A stretch of 7,442 bases of DNA from Flavobacteriales bacterium UBA1694 (lineage in GTDB: Bacteria > Bacteroidota > Bacteroidia > Flavobacteriales > Weeksellaceae), in contig DCJS01000012.1 of the NCBI GenBank assembly GCA_002319955.1, positions 40,196 through 47,637 on the forward strand. The letters are read 5' to 3'. The notes under the pieces were generated by a model. The model did not search any database and was not told the DNA's origin. It saw only the letters and a list, made by a program, of their open reading frames with translations. This document shows, in pieces, positions 1 to 5,222 of the stretch (the first letter of the stretch is position 1; every line of letters begins with the position of its first letter). The position numbers and the translations under genes are program-made.

Positions 1-32
1 ATACTTTTTGAATAAATAAAGGACATTGGTTT

Positions 33-509
33 TTAGACCGCAAAGTACTGACGCAGCTTCCAGGCCATTTTCTCGTGGTCGCTCATAAGTCCGGTCAAGA
101 AATCAGCCGTTCCCGCATCGCCGTACTTCGTATCGCAGTCATCGATGAGTTTTCTTAGAGATTTTACAATCGATTCATGATCGCCCACGAGTTCTTTTAA
201 CATCATTTGGTTCGTCGGAACTTTGCCAGGGGTTTCTTTCAGTTGGGAGTTTTTAGCAAATTCCGTCGTGGTTCCAATGGCCACCCCACCGAGGGTGCTA
301 ATTCGCTCGGCTACCAGGTCAATTGCGGCTTCTAAAGCCGTATACTGCACTTCAAAAAGTTCATGAAGTTCTAAGAAATCAGGCCCTTGAAGATTCCAGT
401 GGAATTTTCTAAGTTTAATATATAGGATGTTTCCATCGGCAAGTACTGCATTAAGAATTCCATGAACGGATTTTAAGTTTTTGGCGCTTATGCCTAAGTC
501 TACTTTCAT
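33..509 (-). CDS. dps: Dps family ferritin-like DNA-protection / iron-storage protein
   Basis: The 158-residue protein has the length and helix pattern of Dps mini-ferritins, which form dodecamers in the cytoplasm, oxidise Fe(II) with hydrogen peroxide, store the iron and often coat DNA. The family signature is visible: KFHWNLQGPDFLELHELFE at residues 35-53, then D64 and E68 in the next helix. By family alignment H37, H49, E53, D64 and E68 should form the ferroxidase site between subunits, and all are present. The N-terminal tail is short with few Lys/Arg and there is no C-terminal extension, so DNA binding is uncertain (inference). The ATG at 507-509 is preceded by an A-rich leader without a Shine-Dalgarno, normal for Bacteroidota. 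The gene diverges from cinA. The stop lies 32 bases from the window edge and no terminator is visible there. Confidence 0.95.
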   Translation of the reverse strand: MKVDLGISAKNLKSVHGILNAVLADGNILYIKLRKFHWNLQGPDFLELHELFEVQYTALEAAIDLVAERISTLGGVAIGTTTEFAKNSQLKETPGKVPTNQMMLKELVGDHESIVKSLRKLIDDCDTKYGDAGTADFLTGLMSDHEKMAWKLRQYFAV

Positions 510-528
510 ACATTTTAATTTTATTGAG

Positions 529-566
529 TAAAGTTACAATCCTAATTTGGGGGAGCCTTTACAAAA
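529..566 (-). promoter_or_regulatory. Candidate dps promoter (Bacteroidota type, weak)
   Basis: Reading the minus strand, TTTTG (562-566) is followed after 17 bases by TAGGATTG (537-544), one mismatch from TAnnTTTG. The word TAACTTTA (529-536) follows at once and is a second possible -7 element. Either would give a short leader before the ATG at 509. Neither is a perfect match, so this is a tentative placement. An OxyR-like or other peroxide-response site was not recognisable. Confidence 0.3.
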
Positions 567-668
567 TTTGAACGCACTTTTATAGAGTTTTTACTTTAGA
601 TGCAGTAACTTTACGAAACGAAGCGGAGCATTTGCTTCGCACTTTTGCTATAGAATTTGTGGATTAGA
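567..668. repeat. Imperfect direct repeat in the dps-cinA intergenic region
   Basis: Two copies of a roughly 35-base module lie at 567-600 and 631-668. Each starts with TTTG, continues after 2-3 bases with an identical CGCACTTTT (573-581 and 638-646), then ATAGA (582-586 and 650-654; the second copy has GCT inserted before it), then TTT, and ends in TTAGA. Between the copies lies GTAACTTTAC (605-614). A small hairpin can form at 619-640, with two competing pairings that share the right arm GCTTCGC. The repeat is non-coding and looks like a duplicated promoter or regulator-binding module. Its function is unknown. Confidence 0.55.
631..659 (+). promoter_or_regulatory. Candidate cinA promoter
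   Basis: TTTG (631-634) is followed after 16 bases by TAGAATTTG (651-659), which resembles the Bacteroidota -33/-7 pair TTTG and TAnnTTTG but has three bases instead of two between TA and TTTG. It would give a leader of about 45-50 bases before the ATG at 713. TAACTTTA at 606-613 is an alternative -7 word but lacks a well-placed TTTG. The choice between them is not settled by the sequence. Confidence 0.3.
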
Positions 669-712
669 GCCCTCCACTGAAGTTTTAAAATTCCCAAGGC
701 TCTCCATACAAA

Positions 713-1963
713 ATGAAAGCAACGCTAATTATGATTGGAGAAGAAATTCTCTCAGGACACACTAAAGACACAAATTCTAGTTTTATTGCTTCAGAATTAA
801 AAGCAATTGGAATTTCTGTACACCGAATCTTAACAGTTAAGGATGAGCTCAGTGAGATTCTCTGGGCCTTTTCCAAGGCCTTTGAATCCAGTGATCTCGT
901 ATTTACCACCGGAGGGCTTGGCCCGACCAAAGACGATAAAACGCTTTTGGCCTACGCGGATTATTTTGAAACGCAGCTCTTCATTGATCCCGAGACTTTA
1001 GCGCATCTCACGAGGCGCTTAGAGAAAGCAAACCGAGCCTACCTACTGGATTTAAATAAAAGTCAAGCCACCGTATTGAAAGGGGCGCGAGTCTTTCAAA
1101 ATGACCATGGGACAGCGCCCTGTCAATGGATAGAGAAAAATAACAAGTACGCGGTTTGCCTGCCAGGAGTCCCGTATGAAGTTAAACCCTTGGTGAGAGA
1201 GAAACTCATTCCTTATCTGGTATCCCGATTTTCCTTCCCTTTTATGGAGTCTAGAACGGTGACTTTAACTGGCATTCCTGAGAGCGAACTTTCAAATTTA
1301 ATTGAACCTTGGGAGCTTTCCCTCCCAAGTGAAGTTTCACTTTCTTACCTTCCCGTTGGGAACCGAATTAAACTTCACTTAGCCACCTCGGCACCCACGC
1401 GCGCGCTTAGTTCATCCCGTTTAGACTTGGCCATCGAGACCCTTAGGCCTTATGTGAGCGCCTATGTTCTTGCTTGGAACACGAGTGAGATTGAGGTCCT
1501 TGTCAAGGATCTTCTCGAAAAAAGAAACCTCTCCCTTAGTGTGGTGGAAAGTTGTACCGGAGGAGAAATCTCAAGGCTTCTAGTCACTGTTCCCGGGATT
1601 TCAAAGAATTTTAAAGGGGCTCTAGTGGCTTACGATACGGAAATGAAAATTAAAGTCCTTGGCGTAAAAGAAGAGACGATTTCGACCCATGGGGTCGCCA
1701 GCCTTGAGGTCGCCAGCGAGATGAGTGATCGGTGCTTAGCCCTATTTCAAAGCGATGCGGCGATCTCTACCACCGGAGTCGCAGGCCCCAGCTCGGACGC
1801 CTTTGCAAGCCCCTTAGGCGAAGTGTTCATTTCGGTTCGAGTGGGAGATAAAGAGCAAACCAGACACCTTAATTTGCCGCATTTCGATCGAACTGATTTC
1901 ATGAATTTCGTGTCACAGCGCGCCCTTCAGGCCTTAGCCGAGATGCTGGTCAAAGGGGAATAG
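713..1963 (+). CDS. cinA: CinA family protein: N-terminal CinA/MoaB-like domain plus C-terminal nicotinamide-nucleotide (NMN) deamidase domain
   Basis: The 416-residue product has the full two-domain CinA layout. Residues 1-170 are the CinA/MoaB-like nucleotide-binding fold: the start MKATLIMIGEEILSG matches the usual family start, TTGGLGPTKDD lies at 65-75, and LPGVPYE at 150-156. In characterised homologues this part has ADP-ribose pyrophosphatase activity. Residues about 260-416 are the PncC domain, which converts nicotinamide mononucleotide to nicotinic acid mononucleotide in NAD recycling: ESCTGG at 279-284 with the presumed catalytic Ser280, VAY at 305-307, Lys312, and TTGVAGP at 353-359. 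The loop after GP reads SSDAFASPLG, whereas the family usually has a Gly-rich stretch and KPxG. The protein is cytoplasmic. The leader before the ATG is A-rich and has no Shine-Dalgarno. The name 'competence/damage-inducible' is historical and implies no competence role here. Confidence 0.95.
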   Translation: MKATLIMIGEEILSGHTKDTNSSFIASELKAIGISVHRILTVKDELSEILWAFSKAFESSDLVFTTGGLGPTKDDKTLLAYADYFETQLFIDPETLAHLTRRLEKANRAYLLDLNKSQATVLKGARVFQNDHGTAPCQWIEKNNKYAVCLPGVPYEVKPLVREKLIPYLVSRFSFPFMESRTVTLTGIPESELSNLIEPWELSLPSEVSLSYLPVGNRIKLHLATSAPTRALSSSRLDLAIETLRPYVSAYVLAWNTSEIEVLVKDLLEKRNLSLSVVESCTGGEISRLLVTVPGISKNFKGALVAYDTEMKIKVLGVKEETISTHGVASLEVASEMSDRCLALFQSDAAISTTGVAGPSSDAFASPLGEVFISVRVGDKEQTRHLNLPHFDRTDFMNFVSQRALQALAEMLVKGE

Positions 1964-1972
1964 TATTTTATA

Positions 1973-2011
1973 AAGGCCTTGGGGCCTTGAATTTGAAAGC
2001 AATTTCAAATT
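1973..2011. repeat. Two adjacent hairpins after cinA
   Basis: Ten bases past the cinA stop, AAGGCC (1973-1978) pairs with GGCCTT (1983-1988) around TTGG. Directly after it AATTTGAAA (1990-1998) pairs perfectly over nine bases with TTTCAAATT (2003-2011) around a GCAA loop. The first could end cinA transcription, but no T-run follows either stem, so an intrinsic terminator is doubtful. The second stem overlaps the likely -33 region of the downstream peptidase gene and may instead be an operator. Confidence 0.45.
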
Positions 2012-2025
2012 AATGCATTAATTTG
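1992..2025 (+). promoter_or_regulatory. Candidate promoter of the M13 peptidase gene
   Basis: TTTG (1992-1995) is followed after 22 bases by TTAATTTG (2018-2025), one mismatch from the Bacteroidota -7 element TAnnTTTG. The expected start of transcription is near 2031, giving a leader of about 45 bases that is A/T-rich and has no Shine-Dalgarno before the ATG at 2075. The -33 word sits inside a perfect inverted repeat. Confidence 0.4.
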
Positions 2026-2074
2026 TAACGTTTAACTAAGAATAACTACCAATATTATATAAAAATTTGAGAAA

Positions 2075-4156
2075 ATGAGAAAAGTAACAATTGGACTGCT
2101 TGCTTTTTCGGGACTTGTTCTGCTGAACTCGTGTACCGCGAAATCAGCGCTTCCACAAACCCAAGCTGAATCCACAGCAAGCACCAAAGCGGAAATTGAA
2201 GAAAATGGGATTAACCTCGAGTACATGGACCGCAACATCGCTCCAACAGAGGATTTCTTTCACTATGTGAATGGAAACTGGTATAAGAACACCCAAATTC
2301 CTTCCGATAAAGCGTCTTGGGGTTCGTTTAATGAATTAAGGGAAGATACGGATAACGCCTCGCTTGAGATTTTGAATAAAATTTTATCAGACTCGTTTGC
2401 AAATGGTTCTGAGGGTCAGAAAATTCAAGCACTCTACGGAAGCTTTGTAGACTGGGATGCGCGTAACAAGCTAGGTCTTTCTCCGATTCAAAGCGATTTG
2501 AACAAAATTGATGCAATTCGTTCTATTGGTGACTTGCAAGCGTACCTAATCCAGGCAACTAAAACCGGGGATAATCCGTTCTACGGCTGGCGCGTTGGGC
2601 CGGACTTGAAGAATTCGGTAATGAATGCCGTCTATTTAGGAGGGCCTTCCCTAGGACTTGGAAAGGACTACTACCAAAAGAAAAACGAGGCTAACACAAA
2701 GACATTAGAAGAGTATACAAAGTTTGCAACGAGCTTGTTTGAACTCCTTGGTGACAAATCCCCTGCGGCTTCGGCAAAAAGGGTGGTTACTTTCGAAAAC
2801 CAATTGGGAAATTACTTACTCACCAATGAAGAGGGTAGAGATGCAAACCTTCGGTACAACCCAAAAACAACCGCGGAGTTAAAAACCTTAGTGAAGTCAG
2901 TTGATCTTCCAGGCTACTTGAAATCCGTAGGCGTAAATACAGACCGCGTTATTATCGGAGAACTGGAATACTACCAGAATCTTGACGGGTTATTAACTGA
3001 AAAGAACCTTCCGCTTTTAAAGGACTACATGAAATTGCAATTCCTAAGAGGAAGCTTAGGAAGTCTTGACCAGAAGGCGGACGATCTTCAATTCAATTTC
3101 TATTCAAAGTACCTCCAAGGGCAGCAGGAGCAAAGACCAATGGATAAGCGTGGACTTTCCATGATTAATGGAATCCTTGGTGAGGCTTTTGGAAAACTAT
3201 ACGTTGAAAACTACTTCCCTGCAGAGGCGAAGTCTCAAATGGAAACCTACGTATCGTACATTCGTAAAGCGTTTGCAAAGCGCATCGAGACCATCGATTG
3301 GATGAGTGCCGATACGAAAGTAAAAGCGCAAGAAAAACTGGACAAGTTCAAAGTGAAGATTGCTTACCCAGATGAGTGGAAAGATTATTCGAAACTTGCC
3401 ATGGTCTCTCCAAAAGAAGGAGGATCACTCTACGGCAACCTTCAAAATTTATCTGCGTGGAATTATCAGCGTAATTTAGATAAGATTGGAAAAGCAGTCG
3501 ATAAAACAGAGTGGGGCATGTCGCCACAAACGGTCAACGCGTATTATAGCGCTTCAAATAATGAGATTGTTTTCCCAGCGGCTATTCTTCAGCCTCCATT
3601 CTTTAATTTCAAAGCAGATCCTGCAGTGAATTTCGGAGGAATCGGTGCCGTGATCGGACACGAAATTTCTCACGGATTCGACGATGGTGGATCGCGTTTT
3701 GACGGCGATGGAAACCTTAAGAACTGGTGGACCGAATCGGATCGTAAGAATTTTGATCAGAAAGTCGGAGAGCTTGCCGCGCAGTATGACAAATACGAGC
3801 CCGTAAAAGGCAGCTTCGTGAATGGGAAGTTTACAAGCGGTGAGAATATTGGAGATCTTGGAGGGGTTGCTGTGGCCTACGAAGCCTTGCAGATGTACCT
3901 TAACGACAAGGGAAATCCAGGCCCAATCAGTGGTTTTACACAAGATCAGCGCTTTTTCTTAAGTTGGGCGACGGTTTGGAGAACCAAATCCACTGACCAG
4001 TATATGCAAAACCAGGTGAAAACAGATCCGCACTCCCCAGGGTATTACCGCGCATTTGCACCCTTATTGAATATTGATGCATTCCATAAAGCATTTGATA
4101 CCAAACCAGGCGATAATTTATACAAAGCACCAGAAGACCGAATTAAAATCTGGTAA
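2075..4156 (+). CDS. M13 (neprilysin/PepO-like) zinc metallopeptidase, lipoprotein
   Basis: This 693-residue envelope endopeptidase cuts short peptides, as known for the M13 (neprilysin, PepO) family. The N-terminus is a lipoprotein signal peptide with lipobox LNSC, so Cys20 should be lipidated; a low-complexity Ala/Thr/Ser/Glu linker follows to about residue 45. The N-terminal M13 domain covers about 55-430 and the catalytic domain 480-693. The zinc site is complete: HEISH at 529-533 gives His529 and His533 with catalytic Glu530, and GENIGDLGG gives the third ligand Glu590 with Asp594. NAYY (488-491) is the substrate-backbone motif, His653 and Arg659 in HSPGYYRAF match the neprilysin transition-state His and Arg, and the protein ends in the family's usual Trp (RIKIW). 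Length is normal. It stands alone, with its own candidate promoter and a strong terminator. Whether it faces the periplasm or the outside is not shown. Confidence 0.95.
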   Translation: MRKVTIGLLAFSGLVLLNSCTAKSALPQTQAESTASTKAEIEENGINLEYMDRNIAPTEDFFHYVNGNWYKNTQIPSDKASWGSFNELREDTDNASLEILNKILSDSFANGSEGQKIQALYGSFVDWDARNKLGLSPIQSDLNKIDAIRSIGDLQAYLIQATKTGDNPFYGWRVGPDLKNSVMNAVYLGGPSLGLGKDYYQKKNEANTKTLEEYTKFATSLFELLGDKSPAASAKRVVTFENQLGNYLLTNEEGRDANLRYNPKTTAELKTLVKSVDLPGYLKSVGVNTDRVIIGELEYYQNLDGLLTEKNLPLLKDYMKLQFLRGSLGSLDQKADDLQFNFYSKYLQGQQEQRPMDKRGLSMINGILGEAFGKLYVENYFPAEAKSQMETYVSYIRKAFAKRIETIDWMSADTKVKAQEKLDKFKVKIAYPDEWKDYSKLAMVSPKEGGSLYGNLQNLSAWNYQRNLDKIGKAVDKTEWGMSPQTVNAYYSASNNEIVFPAAILQPPFFNFKADPAVNFGGIGAVIGHEISHGFDDGGSRFDGDGNLKNWWTESDRKNFDQKVGELAAQYDKYEPVKGSFVNGKFTSGENIGDLGGVAVAYEALQMYLNDKGNPGPISGFTQDQRFFLSWATVWRTKSTDQYMQNQVKTDPHSPGYYRAFAPLLNIDAFHKAFDTKPGDNLYKAPEDRIKIW

Positions 4157-4169
4157 GCACTAGTTTCTC

Positions 4170-4191
4170 AAAATTCGAGTACGAATTTTTT
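4170..4191. terminator. Short AT-rich hairpin after the M13 gene
   Basis: AAAATTCG (4170-4177) pairs with CGAATTTT (4182-4189) around AGTA, with two more T following. It begins 14 bases after the M13 stop. It is symmetric, with T-rich ends on both strands, so it could help stop transcription from either side, but the stem is weak. It probably assists the stronger hairpin just downstream. Confidence 0.45.
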
Positions 4192-4196
4192 CAGTT

Positions 4197-4232
4197 AAGC
4201 CAAAACACAGTTTCATGTGTTTTGGCTTTTTT
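4197..4232 (+). terminator. Strong intrinsic terminator of the M13 peptidase gene
   Basis: AAGCCAAAACACA (4197-4209) pairs perfectly over 13 bases with TGTGTTTTGGCTT (4216-4228) around a six-base loop, and the T-run continues to 4232. This is a classic Rho-independent terminator for plus-strand transcription, 40 bases after the stop. The region from 4233 to 4350 after it holds no recognisable gene or site. Confidence 0.9.
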
Positions 4233-4350
4233 CATGGCTTTCAAGTCGGTTTTAGTGGCCTGGAAACCTCTGCGCGCTGGCTCATCTTAGCCGCTTAATA
4301 AGGCCGCTAGCGCTTGTTGAATGCCCTTAGTAGACTCTAGGTCGGGTGAC

Positions 4351-4386
4351 AAAAAAAGCCGACTCAACGGGCGTTGAATCGGCTTT
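4351..4386 (-). terminator. Intrinsic terminator of the YceI gene
   Basis: On the minus strand AAAGCCGA (4379-4386) and TCAACG-region bases pair with their complements at 4355-4369, with a single mismatch (4363 against 4378) and a GGGC-type loop. Seven T on the minus strand (4351-4357) follow. It sits 22 bases past the YceI stop and faces the terminators of the M13 gene, separating the two convergent units. Confidence 0.9.
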
Positions 4387-4407
4387 GTCTATAAGCGTTG
4401 TTTTTGC

Positions 4408-5082
4408 TTATTTAGCAGCTACAATACTTAAATCAAGGTCAACTTCTTGAGAAATCATCCAGTCTTTTGGATCGCCTTCTGTTCCGTAAGTAAGTCCCCA
4501 ATCTTGTCTGTTGATTGTGAATTTAGAAACCAAACTAACTTGAGTTTCCGTGATTTCAACTTTCGCTGGGAAAGAAACGTTTACTGTTTTGCCTTTAAGC
4601 GTTAAGTTTCCAGAAACAAGTTTGTTTGCTCCCTCTACTTTGCTTACTGCATCTGCTGGAAGTTCCTCTACTTTTGTAATGTCAAAAGTAACGTTTGGAA
4701 ATTTTTCAATGTCGAAAAAATCAGCACTTTTCAAGTGAGCGTCAAGATCTGCAGAGGTTTTTCCGTCTGTAATCGCTGGATCTACTGAAGCAGGGTCTGT
4801 GGTTAAAGAACCGATTTCAGAAATAAGGCTTCCTGAAACAAGTTGGTTGTCCTGAACTGAAAGAGTCCCTGTGGTATGCGTGGTACCAAATCTTGGGTTT
4901 AATCCTCCTGCGTGGTAAGCTGTCCAGTTCACCTTACTTTGTTCTGTACTTACAGTGTACTGGTTTTCTGCGTGCTCGATTGCAGTTTGTTCTGCACCTG
5001 TGGTGGCTGTGTCCGTTTTTGATTCTTTACAAGAAACTAGTACTAGGGCTGCAGCAAGTGCAAGAAGTGATACGTTTTTCAT
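4408..5082 (-). CDS. YceI-like domain lipoprotein
   Basis: The 224-residue protein starts with a lipoprotein signal peptide (MKNVSLLALAAALVLVSC) with lipobox LVSC, so Cys18 is the expected lipid anchor. A polar Ser/Thr/Glu-rich linker runs to about residue 40. Residues 42-222 are a YceI-like lipocalin-type beta barrel, a fold known in homologues to bind polyisoprenoid lipids. The motif HLKSADFFDIEKFP at 116-129 is the family hallmark; LTLKGKT (160-166) and FTINRQDWGLTYG (188-200) also match. The residues after the Cys (KES) faintly resemble the Lys-acidic signal that sends Bacteroidota lipoproteins to the cell surface, but this is weak. The ligand is unknown; a role in quinone or isoprenoid handling or in acid/osmotic stress would be inference. 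The gene has its own promoter and terminator, with no functional link visible to its neighbours. Confidence 0.93.
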   Translation of the reverse strand: MKNVSLLALAAALVLVSCKESKTDTATTGAEQTAIEHAENQYTVSTEQSKVNWTAYHAGGLNPRFGTTHTTGTLSVQDNQLVSGSLISEIGSLTTDPASVDPAITDGKTSADLDAHLKSADFFDIEKFPNVTFDITKVEELPADAVSKVEGANKLVSGNLTLKGKTVNVSFPAKVEITETQVSLVSKFTINRQDWGLTYGTEGDPKDWMISQEVDLDLSIVAAK

Positions 5083-5105
5083 TTTTATTATTTTGAATTA
5101 GGGTG

Positions 5106-5135
5106 CAAATGTATCGCGATAATTCGGATGCACAA
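5106..5135 (-). promoter_or_regulatory. Bacteroidota-type promoter of the YceI gene
   Basis: On the minus strand TTG (5133-5135) is followed after 19 bases by TACATTTG (5106-5113), an exact match to TAnnTTTG at consensus spacing. The distance to the ATG at 5082 leaves a short A/T-rich leader with no Shine-Dalgarno. It is the best promoter match in the window and, with the terminator at 5168-5200, shows that the YceI gene is not merely read through from the S46 gene. Confidence 0.7.
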
Positions 5136-5167
5136 TTGACCTATGATAAGAAAGTAGACTTGGCATA

Positions 5168-5200
5168 AAAATGCCCCTTGAAACGGAGTCCAAGGGGCAA
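5168..5200 (-). terminator. Intrinsic terminator of the S46 peptidase gene
   Basis: On the minus strand TGCCCCTTG (5192-5200) pairs perfectly with CAAGGGGCA (5173-5181) around a ten-base loop, and TTTTT (5168-5172) follows. It lies 22 bases past the S46 stop and ahead of the YceI promoter. On the plus strand no comparable T-run follows the stem, so it works mainly for the minus strand. Confidence 0.87.
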
Positions 5201-5222
5201 ATAAAAAGATTAATAACGGAAG

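Noticed and set aside
619..640. Hairpin resembling a terminator or attenuator ahead of cinA
   Set aside because: The stem is only 6-7 bases, with a G-U pair in one version, and is followed by ACTTTTGC instead of a clean T-run; no leader peptide or known riboswitch pattern is visible.
685..930. 81-residue minus-strand reading frame opposite the start of cinA
   Set aside because: It overlaps a well-supported cinA N-terminus, has no family likeness or promoter, and looks like an antisense shadow.
3554..3943. 129-residue minus-strand reading frame
   Set aside because: It lies entirely opposite the catalytic domain of the M13 peptidase, including the HEISH motif; its residues make no recognisable domain.
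4234..4290. Short open frame of 18 codons between the M13 and YceI terminators
   Set aside because: It starts immediately after a strong terminator, has no promoter of its own, and is short enough to arise by chance.
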